Source: Turnera subulata (lineage: Eukaryota; Streptophyta; Magnoliopsida; Malpighiales; Passifloraceae). Taken from it: a DNA stretch of 64,000 nt. The number at the start of each line of letters is the position of its first letter. The first letter of the stretch is position 1. A model generated the notes under the pieces. The model was not told the origin of the DNA. It saw only the letters and a program-made list of their open reading frames with translations, and did no database searches. The stretch lies in the NCBI GenBank assembly GCA_028386065.3, contig JAKUCV010000435.1, positions 124,287-188,286 on the forward strand, read 5' to 3'. The position numbers and the translations under genes were made by a program. Of the stretch, positions 21,055 through 31,116 are shown piece by piece.

Positions 21055-24000
21055 TTAGTCCCCCAAATGGTTGGGTATTTTGGGCACGAGCATTTGATAG
21101 TCGGTGATCCTTAGCGTACTTCCCGCTAATTGCTTCGGAAGGATCACTTTAGGCTTTACATTCCTTGATGCGAGTTTCTACAATTCTCCACCGCTAGTTG
21201 TTGTCAAAGCAATTGGACGTCTTGATCCTTAGTCCCCCTGTCACTTGAATTTGGAGTTCCTGCTTTTGACGTGCTTCCTTTTCGGAGACGAATCATCCTC
21301 ATAACTTTGTTGTCTATAGTTCCAGGTCCTCTTGTCATGCAATAGGCTCTGCTTTCATTGTCTTGGTGTGACTGAAATCATGACATCTACTTGGTTGTTT
21401 ATGAATTAAGGCTCAATAGGCCTTTACTTCATTCTTCTAGTCCTCCTATTGATGTTCATTTCTCATCAAGTCCTCATGACGTCTTCCGACTCCAGTTCCT
21501 GGTGCAGCTCTCAGGTTCCACCTTCCTAGTATTTTGGTGTAGCTGATATCCTTGAATTTTTATTTGGTACTTGTAGGATTTTCACGCTTTTTTATGAGCA
21601 TCACCAATCTCTTGGGTATTTGATTCTTCCTTTCCTCCCAGCTTCTATGTTCAACCTCAGTTTCAACTTCTTCCTTTAGCTTTTGTACTTAGCCTCAGTT
21701 TCAGCTTCTTCCTTTAGCGTCTGTACTTAGCCTCAGTTCCTAGCTTCTGCACTTAGTTTTAGCTCCTGGCATTTTATTTTAGCACCTCTTAGGTTACTTG
21801 CTAGAAATCATTTAATGTTGCTTCACTAAAGCTCCAATTGGGTTTCGATTCCCTTTGGGCAATTGTAGGTTCTTGAATCCTTCATATCTACACAAAAGAA
21901 TTCTTGGATAGTTTCTACTTATGAAGAGGTTTGGAATAGTTTTTGGCTTTGCAGGAACTTGGAACAGCCTCTACATTTGTAAGAGTTCCTTTCTGGCTTT
22001 AGGCCTTTTGGCTTATTTCAGCATAAATTACGTTGTCGAGTAAGCTTTTTTTAGCTTATGTTCTTCGAGTGTTTAATGACTTCCTTGTGATTTTCCTTAT
22101 TGCTTGCTCCTACATCTGGGTCTTGCCTTTTAGAACCTGGGATTTGAGCTCCAAGTCTTTTCTTTGGAGTATCTTTGCCTTCTAATTAGCTCCTTTTTGT
22201 GGTTTTGCAGTTCCTTCTTTGAGGCTCTTGACTGATCACTATGTGCAGTTCCTGCACGAAGCTTCATTTGGAACTCCATGGACTCTTTTCCTTTTATGAT
22301 GGCTTCATTAGCTTTTGTAATCAGCTCCTGCTTTCTGGATGCCAATGCTATTTTTATTCTTTTGTAATCTTGCTAGCTCCATATTTGGTTTCTTCCTTTT
22401 GAGTACCAGGAACTCTTTTTTAAGGCTATTCACGTAATTTTTGGGCTTTTCCAACCCACAATTTAGCCTTTATTCTCGAGTACCAATGACCCTTTTCTAG
22501 GCCGTTAAATTTTGGGGAACATCTGCCCACGTTCGGCCTTTTTTGTGGTTTTATAGGTTAACACCCTATGCGTAAGGCCTGCATGGGCCATAAAGCCTTC
22601 TTGCTCTTTGCTATCCGCTTGAGCTATGCGGGCTTGTTTATTGTTGAATATGACTTCTTTGTAAGTGAGTTTATGGGTAGGTCCTGCTCTTTTGGACAAG
22701 CTTTTGATTTGCTTAAGTACGAGTCTGCCATTTTGTGCCTTAGCCTTCGCATTAGCCTTTTTGCTGTTTATGGCACCTTTATGGCCTGTGCATTTTGGCA
22801 TTTGCAAAGTCATATGCAATTCATGGGACCTCTTTCTTAAGCTTCATCCTTTTGCTTCCCTTTGATGAAGGACCTTGCCATAACTCTTTCTTTGTTAGAA
22901 GTATCTGTTCTGTGGCGCTAGCTTCTTTTCGCTTTCCATGTAATGTTGTGGGTTTCTTTTGAACCTCGGTTCTTCGACTTGATATTTTGTTGTTGAAGTT
23001 TTTGTCTTGAATATTTTCCTCCTTCATGGAGCTTTATCTTCTTTCTCGAGCATCTGTTTAATCTTGCATTGCGATTCTCCCCCATGTTGTGGTTCTTTTC
23101 TCCAACCTTCTTGCTTTAATTAAAGCAATTGGATTAGCAAGTTTGCTTTTGAAACATCTCTCCTTCATTGAAGCTTTTCTCTCCTAACTTTCTTGCTTTA
23201 ATTAAATCATTCTTCATTTGAGGTGGATTTGAATTTTTTTTTTCTTTATCTTGAGGATCTCTCCATACAGGTCTTGTTATAACAGGTTTGTCTTCCACCA
23301 AGTACTTCTTTGATTATTCGTCATAGAGCTAGTTGTTCCTGCTGGCTCTATTTTGAAATATGACTTGATCATTTACGCTTTCACAGTCGCCTTGTTAAGG
23401 TTTTGATCGGTACTTGCTCTTCTCGGGGACTTCATCAGGTTTTTGTGAAGTTGGCATCCTATAGTCTTGTAAGAGTTTTTTTCTCCGGAGTTGATCATCA
23501 TGCCAAAGCTTTTGGGGCTCCATCTCCAGTACCTCTCACCTCTATAAGGGTTTCTTTTGGACCCTTTCTTCGTTGGGAACGCTTTTCGCCACCATGGACT
23601 GTTTTCCTTCCCTTTTGGATTTGCTTGTTGCAAGGATTGTTTAAGCCTTCGTAGGATTGTCTACTTTTGGTTCCTCAAAAGCTGCTTACTTCTAGGTTGC
23701 CTACACCTCACAGGATCAGCTATCTTCTATTTGGTGAAAAAATGTGTTTGTCTTTAGGGCCGCTTTTGCTCCATAAGGGTTGCATGTACTTAGGGCTACT
23801 TGCATGGCAGATCCTTCTCTTCATGGACATTATTTGTTTTGCATCTAGGAACTGTATTCTCGCTCTTGGATTCATCTACTTTGCCGCTAGGAACTGCATT
23901 CTTGCTCCTCTGCTTTGCCTTTAGGAACTGCATTCTCCTAGGTTCAACTCCTCGTTCTTTGGCGCCTCTTTCTTCCTCGCATTAGGTACTCCTTGTTCCT

Positions 24001-24485
24001 TGGTGCCTCTTTCTTCCTCGCATTAGGTACTGCATTAAGCTTTTGCACTTGACATCTTACTCCTAAATTATGTACTGTTTTGGTTGTCTCTTATGGAATA
24101 TATTTCCCAAAAAGAATAGTATAAATTCCTTGTAGAATAATTATTTAGAGTATAACAAATTAATAATTTATTTAAACAAATGGACGTAATAATCGGTATA
24201 CAATATATAATAAAACACATCTAATGTGTATCTTGAAAATAATTGTGCCCATAAGAAGTTTGAGCCGTTGAGTATCTTTGGGCCGTTGGGCCACTTGTGA
24301 ACTGTCATTCACAGGTCCTGGTCCATCTCCTCTCCTTTCTGTCTCCATAGGTCCTTTGTTGGTGTTGCTTGGTGCAGGTCCTCATATGAGTTGTGCCCCA
24401 CGGGTCCTCTCGTCTTGCTCAATCTCCTTTCTTTTTTCATGCGTGTTGCTCGCCATGGTGAGCTCCTCTCCCGTTGATAGCGGCA

Positions 24486-24840
24486 GATCCGTGGGCAGCA
24501 ACTTCTCTATAGGTCCTCCTTGACAGTTCCTCTCTATGGCAGCAGTGGATCCGTGAGCAACAACTTCTTTGCAGGCCCTCCCTGACAGTTCCTCTTGGGG
24601 GATCCCTGAGCAACAACTTCTTTGCAGGTCCTCCCTGATAGTTCCTCTTCAGGGAAGTGGGGGATCCATGGGCAGCAACTTCTCTGTAGGTCCTACCCGA
24701 CAGTTCCTCTCCATGGCAATGGTGGATCCATGGGCAGCAGCTTCTCTGCAGGCCCTCCCCGATAGTTCCTCTCTATGGCAGCGGTGGATCCGTGGGTAGT
24801 AACTTCTCTGCAGGTGCTCTTCGACAATTCCTCTCCATGA
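24486..24840. repeat. About 62-bp tandem repeat, six units, inside the LTR retrotransposon
   Basis: Successive units begin with ggatcc(a/g)tgggcagcaactt, continue ctctgcaggtcctcc and end cagttcctctccatggca. One unit is shortened. Array variation of this kind is common in the non-coding interior of non-autonomous elements. Confidence 0.75.
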
Positions 24841-25761
24841 GAGTTGCTCACTTAACGGTGACCGGTGCCCATGGTTTGAGGTAGGTCTGGCGATGGCATC
24901 TAATGGCTCCTCTCCCGTTATTGATAGCTGCTTTATTCATCGTCACAACAGCTCCTTCCCCGCAGTTCCTCTCCACGGCGGATCAGCGGGCAGCAACGTC
25001 ATCCAAGAGCAGCAGTGGCTCATCTCCGGTAAACCTTGCTCCGGCTCGCGGCAACTGATGGCGGCTTTGGACGTTTTTGACCCGTCCCCATCTTGGCTGC
25101 TATTCCTGGATCCGGTTGGATCTGATTGTGTCTCCTCTTCCCCAAGCCTTCTGTTGCTCAAGATGACCTCCGCAGCTGCTTGGCTCCCCGGTATCGGTGA
25201 CTCCACGGGCGGCTGATGCCATGGACGGTGTGCTTACAACAGATCTAGTCGGATCTAGCTCCACTCTTATGCTTTCCGGCGACTGCACGACCTTTAGGCG
25301 ACGGATCCGACGTTAGAGTGACTGGATCTACCTCTATTTTTCCGTGCTTCGGCAGCTTGCTCCTCCCCTCGTGTAAAATTTTGTCAGATTCTACTCGGGT
25401 TTGTTCGGATCTACTCACTCCTTCAACGTTTTTTGGCACTTCTTCTCCACTTTAGTTTTCTGGTTCGGTTGACTTCTAGTTGCGCTTAACCTTTCTGCAA
25501 GCTTTTAAGGATAAAAATGCAAATAGTTGGTTGTTTGAACAAATTACCATGGATAAACAGATTTGTTGTTTGCAAAATATGTTGTATTTGCTGATTTGTG
25601 GGTGGATCTGTTGATTGATGAACTGCTGGTGTGTTCTTGAACATTGATGCTTGATTTTTTTCCGGTTGGATTTGTCTGGCTTTGTTGTTGAAATTGGTTG
25701 AACAAGAAAGAAAAGAATAGAAATTGTTGTTGTGATCTGTCGTTCCCGACAACGGAACCAA

Positions 25762-26147
25762 TGATATAAAATAGGAAATTTGGAACCCAAAAATGGAGAG
25801 TTCTTTTATTAATAAAGAAGGTAATGAATACATGAGTTGAATCGGGAGAAGAGAGAGAGATAGATAGAATATTTTTTCTATTCTCCATACAATGAGGTCC
25901 CTTATATTGTGAACTTATTACATTGTATTATCTATTGGTTTCTTTCTTGACGTAGAGCTTTGTTGTATCTGTTGGTCATCTTAATTCTTCCTTGCCACTT
26001 GCGTGATGGGACTGGACGCATGTCTAGCTCTTGTGATGCCTCTTTTATTACATGCTTACTCAAACAATTCAGCTCTTCTTCTGGGCTTGTTGCATTGAGT
26101 TGTGCTGCTTATTGGTCTTGTGGACTTGAGCCAGCTATATTATATCA
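25762..26147 (-). repeat. LTR (right; 5' LTR of the minus-strand element)
   Basis: 386 bp. It differs from the left LTR by scattered substitutions and a short deletion near the end (gagccagctat against gagcccattgggctat). Confidence 0.88.
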
Positions 26148-28475
26148 TTCTCTCCCTCAAAACCAACACAATCCAATCATTACTCACATAAAATAATTAG
26201 ATTCCAATTTTTAAGAAACTTATTCACTTTTACCACAACCTTTAGAATATTTTTAAAGTCTACCGGAAGGTGTTATCACTACTTATCAGCATCCTTCCTC
26301 TTCCGGTAATCTCAACACCCGAATAAAGAAACTCACAAAGCAAGAGGAAAGAGCACAATCTCCTACTTCTTCACCTGCAAATTTAGAGCAAAGGGATTGC
26401 CACTGTTGCGAAGACCTATCATTAGAGTCACTTTACCTCTTCAAAATCCTAGCGAAGAAATCACTCGGGTATCGGAGTTGCTAAAGCTTTGAGTAACTGA
26501 TGAAATGAACCAGTCGACGATATGTCAATCACTAGTGAAACGATTAATTTGCAGTCAGTCATAGTGAGAAAACAATGTTGCAAAAAATGATGAGTTAGGC
26601 TTGATGAGTTTTGTCTGAAAAAAGCATACCTATGATCCAGACGCTTCAAAGCAACTATATACAATGCTAGCACCTACTAAATTTAGACAACCATGCATGT
26701 TGACGGACAATTCTAAAAGTTGCACACTGAAAAACAGGAACATAGAAAGGGAAAAGTACAAGCATTGCGCAAGGCTACCAATGGGCTTGTAACAACAGTA
26801 TTGCACTTATGTAGAAAATTTGTACAACTGGGGACAACAGAGATTCTTTCATATTAGAGGATATGCAAGAACAGAGGAAAAGCTTAGTGTTTGAAAAATA
26901 AAGACAATAATCATAGCAAGCACAAAGGAGCCTGCAAAGATCCACTGCAATACTAATTCACCCACTAAATTACCTTCGCTTCCCCACAGCCATCTCTATC
27001 ATTCCCGAATGGAGATCATCATCGTCAGAATAAAGATGCAGCAACAGCTCTGTGGTGGTGGCATCTGTTGAGAATCTCCAACCTTCCTTGAACAATTAAG
27101 CTGCCAGTGATATATCGCAGGGTAGAACCAACCCTTGTATTATAACATTGTACAACAACTGTCCAGTGAGGAGCCATTCTTTGATAAGCAATACACTATT
27201 TATAAAGAACTATTAGCATAATCAAGATATCTGAAGTTCAAAATTTAATAAGCAATACAGTAGTTATAAAGAACAACAAAACAAGAAAGAGACTTAAAAG
27301 GGGAATGAATTCCCCAAAAGTTACAAAGAAGCTGAGTAAATGATGAGAGATTGCGTCTGCAATCTCATATCAGAATAAGTATCTGCAAATACTCCGTCCA
27401 GAGATCGATAACATTTAGAGAAATGTCTCATGTCCCGCTCTCCCCAAAAGTGATAGATACAAAGCATTCCGAACCAAGCTTAAAATCATAGAAAGAATAA
27501 GTTACATTGCTCACTATATGCTTCACTGCAAAGTCAGTTCCTCATTATGCAACATGTCCAGCCACGTGGTAGCAAGACTTTCTATATAGAGAGCTAAACA
27601 GTTCTCTAGCATGTCAAAGAAACCCCAAATTGCGCATCCCACGAATAAGGATATTGTAGCACTATATTAGGCTTCCCCAAATGCTTTTCCATAGTTCGCA
27701 ATAGCACTAATGCCTCATCCCCACGCCCCAGTTTTTGTAAACCATCAACCAAAGTGGAAGAAGTTATTGCATCCCGCATTTCGCTATTCGCATACATTAC
27801 CTCAAAACGTTGTTTAGCCTTATCTATCTTTTGCATCTTACAGTATCCGTTAATGAGGATGCTGTAACTCTGAAGATCAGGTGTGCAGCCAGTGCTGATC
27901 ATCAGATCAAGCACTTCTCTAGCTCTATCCATTTCTCCATGTGAACAATATCCACCCATTAGGAAACTATAAGTGACAACATCTGGACGGAAACCCAATT
28001 GAACCATACCATCGAAAACTTTCTTAGCTTCCTCTATCTTTTGCATCATACAGTATCCTTTAATGAGGATGTTGTACGAAGATCAGGTGTGCAACCTTTG
28101 CTCATCATCAGCTCAAACACGTCTCTGGCTTTATCCATTTCTCCACGCGAACAATATCCATTTATTAGTGAACTGTAAGTGACAACGCCGGGACGGATAC
28201 CCAATTGATCCATTGTTTTGAGCAAAGCTTGAGCCTCCGATGTCCTGCCTGCATTGCAAAAAGCATCCACCAGATAGTTGAAAGTGACAACATTTGGTGA
28301 AATTCCTGTACGAGGCAAACCATCAAGAACTTCCATAGCTTCATCTATCTTTTGTATCTTATAGTATCCGTTAATGAGGATGCTGTAACTATGAAGATCT
28401 GGTGTGCAACCTTTGCTCGTCATCAGCTCAAACACTTCTCTAGCTTTATCCATTTCTCTCCATCTTACAGTATCG

Positions 28476-28559
28476 ATGGGATATCCGCCCCAATGTCATC
28501 ACTTACAATATCCACTCATTAGTGAACTGTAAGTGATGACATTGGGACGGATATCCCAT
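28476..28559. repeat. Foldback inside PPR pseudogene (copy 2)
   Basis: Arms 28476-28507 and 28528-28559 pair at 31 of 32 positions with a 20-base loop. Same structure as 1507-1586. Confidence 0.85.
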
Positions 28560-28793
28560 TGATCTGCTGTTTCGAACAAAGCTTGAGCTTCCCAAAACCT
28601 GCCTTCTTTGCATAAGCAATTGACCCCAGAATATTGAGTGTATGAACACTGGGAGAGGGTCCTCGCTGTAAGATTTGGTGGGTTGTGTCTGGGTTTCTGC
28701 CTAACACTACTAACACTATTATTATAACTACAAAGAACAAGACGAGAGAAGACGACTTACCGGCGGCGGCGGCGGAGGAACTCAGGCGAGGAT

Positions 28794-28920
28794 GGGATGT
28801 TGACGATGATGACAATGATGGGTTTGGTCTCAAAATCCGGTGGTGTTCACAACCGCCGCCACCACCACCACCAGATTTTGAGGCCAAACCCATCATCATC
28901 ATCGTCATTATCAACATCCC
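28794..28920. repeat. Leader foldback (copy 2)
   Basis: Arms about 28794-28845 and 28866-28920 are inverted copies of leader DNA, matching the structure at 1813-1933. Confidence 0.78.
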
Positions 28921-29110
28921 AAGGGATTGTTTGCTCCATCTCCACCTCCACATCAACACAATCCCGTCAGTTCCAGGCAGAGGTAAAATGGACAAAAAGC
29001 TAACGGATAAGAGTTCAGTTTTTCCTATATTATTCATTGAATAATACTATTTTAATATAAAATGACATGTAAGTCTCCTTTAAACTTAATCTCAGATTTA
29101 ATTTGTCTCT

Positions 29111-29316
29111 ACCAATTGAGGTTGGTTCAAGTGGTAAGCGACTTGTTCCGCTGAAGCGAAGTCTCAGGTTCAAGTCCTCGTGTACGGAGAAAACCTCATT
29201 TGGGAGACTCACCCACCATTACTTAAGTGCGGCACCCGAGTCGAGCTGGATTTAGTCTGGTGCTTTTGATGTCCTTAAAGGTGGACTGGCCCGAGATACC
29301 AGTGGGAAACAAAAAA
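29111..29316 (+). mobile_element. tRNA-derived SINE, about 206 bp, clean insertion
   Basis: An 11-bp target duplication aatttgtctct flanks it (29100-29110 and 29317-29327). The head contains an A-box-like GGTTCAAGTGGTAAGC and a B-box AGGTTCAAGTCCT, and the tail is A-rich (gggaaacaaaaaaa). The partner copy at 2077-2096 shows the empty site (ttaatttgtctctcgacaa), so the insertion followed the segmental duplication. Confidence 0.88.
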
Positions 29317-29838
29317 AATTTGTCTCTCGACAAAAAAAAATCAGAGATTTATCTTCTTATCAACTAAAATTCAAGCTAGAAGTGGTCCAACAATGATCCA
29401 CTGGTAGGATGCTATATGGTTGACATAGTTTTCTTTATGTGACTATTTTTATTGTTGGTTCTTGTATTTGGATTTAGTATGTTTAATTTGTATGATTTAG
29501 AAATTAACCTGGATTTGCCAGCCGGTTGGCACTTGGCACTGTAAAATTCAGGTTATTTGTACAGTGTTTTGTACATTACCCTTATACATCTAAGATTAAA
29601 AAGGTAACACAATAACCAAATTAAGAATTATGAAAAAAAAAAGTATTGTTGAAGAGATATAGTTGAAGAAATCACAGTTGGGGCATGGAACCTTTATTAT
29701 CAAGGTAGTTGTGTACATTATCATCATCTAGCAAGAGATCCAGCAAAGGTAGCAAATGGAAGAATCTCTTGTTTACCATTCCCCTTTAACATCAAACCAC
29801 ACGAGAAAGCCTGTGAAATCTCCCAACTTTGCAAAAAA

Positions 29839-30731
29839 AGTCAAGTGAATCTGACATGGAATTGCCATCCATTTGAATTCTTCAAAAAAGAAGAAAAACA
29901 AAACAAAGAAAAACAAAAAAAAAATTGGGCTTGATGAGAAGGGGCGGGTAATGGTATAGAGATAAAAGTTAATTAAGACCCGCAATGCACGTTTTGAAAG
30001 CCATGCCTTACAATACAAATAGGAAGAATCACTCTACCAGGAAGATTCGTCCCGTAAAACAAAAAAAAAATCCCTGTCAAATGGAACTGAGGGTTCGATC
30101 TGTAGAGGGGACGACTTTTCCGACAGAGCGGAACGACCAGAAAAAGAAGTGAAGTTAGAAAGGATTTGCTCTTTCCTCCTTTACCATTGCTGCTTGATTC
30201 TAAACCAGCTTCCCCCTTCTTCACCTAAGGCAGTGAATTCAGGCGCATTGAAAAACAGTGTAATGTCAGAATACACGAAAGAAAAGCAAGAAAGAGCATC
30301 CTTGCCAGTCAGTCTATTCCCCTTATCCTCTGTAAGGTGTAGATCGAAATGGATCTACTTCCTTCTATCCGTGAGCAATGGTCAGAAAATCAAAATATGG
30401 AGTGACAATTGGCTCCCTTAAAAAAAATTTAATTCGCTTTCAACAACTGTTGAATGAATCCACGTCAATACCATAGAGTCGTTTTGACGCCACACGTGAT
30501 AAGCAGGATTAGAGTCAAACGAGTTCGTTCTGCCTTCCTATCTTCATTATTATTGATACATTTCCAGAGGGGTCAAATGTCTTTGCTTCTGAAGATGCTT
30601 ATATTGAACTCGATACCACCCCTTGGAAAGCTTCAAAAAGCATGAGTGTACTCATGTCTTTGGATCTTCAACCAATTCTGCGCTTTGCGCGAAAGCCGTT
30701 GCGCGTTAGCGCTGTAGTTTTCTTGCTAACA
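29839..30731. other. Mosaic insertion, possibly of organellar origin
   Basis: Compared with the partner copy (ctttgcaagaattcccaac near 4417-4435), about 0.9 kb is inserted between two ttgcaaaaa words. It mixes a poly(A)-rich piece, a stretch with gatctgtagaggggacgac, a scrap of LINE (30366-30420) and a GC-rich end with gcgctttgcgcgaaagccg. The style resembles plant mitochondrial spacer DNA or filler captured during break repair. I cannot assign a source from sequence alone. Confidence 0.45.
30366..30420 (+). mobile_element. LINE scrap inside the mosaic insertion
   Basis: The plus frame reads SVSNGQKIKIWSDNWLP. This corresponds to the LINE ORF2 block MSIGNGRDTRIWG.GWLP seen at 11258-11306. 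Only about 18 residues remain. Confidence 0.6.
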
Positions 30732-31116
30732 TTGCAAAAATACCCAACACATCTCATTCATCGGATTTAAACTCTAAACAAATTAGGCAAATGTTATCAC
30801 ATCTATATAAGAGGAAACCGACTCAAAAAAGAATTTATAAAAAAATAATGCAATCAGATTTGAGAAAGGCATCTCTCCAAGAAGGAGGGAGTAGAGCATT
30901 CAACAGTTGCATAGCTCACTACTGGCTTGTCTCCTCACTGGAGCGACTCTGTAGCTTCGTTGGACACTTCGACCCAGAATTTCTTTCTTGCAAAGTCAAT
31001 TCATCATAATGCAACTTCTCCAGGCATCTGATCGCAAGCCTTTCAGATATTGAGACTCAAACAGTTCTTTTGCATGTCCAAGAAACCCCGAATTTTATAT
31101 GCCACGGATGAGGATA

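Larger units (their letters stand above)
20664..26147 (-). mobile_element. Non-autonomous LTR retrotransposon, 5.48 kb
   Basis: Two LTRs of 391 and 386 bp (20664-21054 and 25762-26147) start TGATATAAAATAGG and end CTATATTATATCA. They are flanked by the 5-bp duplication ttctc (20659-20663 and 26148-26152). Beside the right LTR the minus strand reads TTGGTTCCGTTGTCGGGAAC, which looks like a primer-binding site. Beside the left LTR the minus strand reads TTTGGGGGAC, a polypurine tract, so the element lies on the minus strand. The 4.7-kb interior has no gag, protease, integrase, reverse-transcriptase or RNase H motif in any frame I read; its ORFs (largest about 107 residues) look random. It must depend on another element. 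The LTRs differ at roughly ten sites plus a small indel, so it is fairly young. Confidence 0.88.
27606..28939 (-). pseudogene. RFL-type PPR pseudogene (duplication copy 2)
   Basis: The ancestral start MEQTIP is at 28939. The leader runs into a foldback (28794-28920), keeps the AGKSSS signature and jumps from NPDTTH directly to QILQRGPSP. The first PPR region breaks at a second foldback (28476-28559). From 28453 down, good motifs follow (MDKAREVFELMTSKGCTPD, LHSYSILINGYYK, VVTFNYLVDAFC). Near 28077 the word ttgtacgaagatc lacks 4 bases against the usual ttgtaactacgaagatc and shifts the frame. The last part (27606-28049) keeps three and a half more motifs. At least eight motif remnants are recognisable, but no continuous frame exists. 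Confidence 0.85.

Noticed and set aside
22130..22345. Lys-rich minus-strand ORF in the LTR retrotransposon as a gag relic
   Set aside because: No zinc knuckle or capsid-like pattern could be seen; composition only.
26461..26673. 70-codon minus-strand ORF at the duplication edge
   Set aside because: It crosses the duplication breakpoint, has no domain and the matching sequence in copy 1 is not open.
29111..29190. Possible tRNA gene (A and B boxes, ggttcaagtggtaagc)
   Set aside because: No acceptor stem or cloverleaf forms; it is the tRNA-like head of a SINE with target duplication and A-tail.
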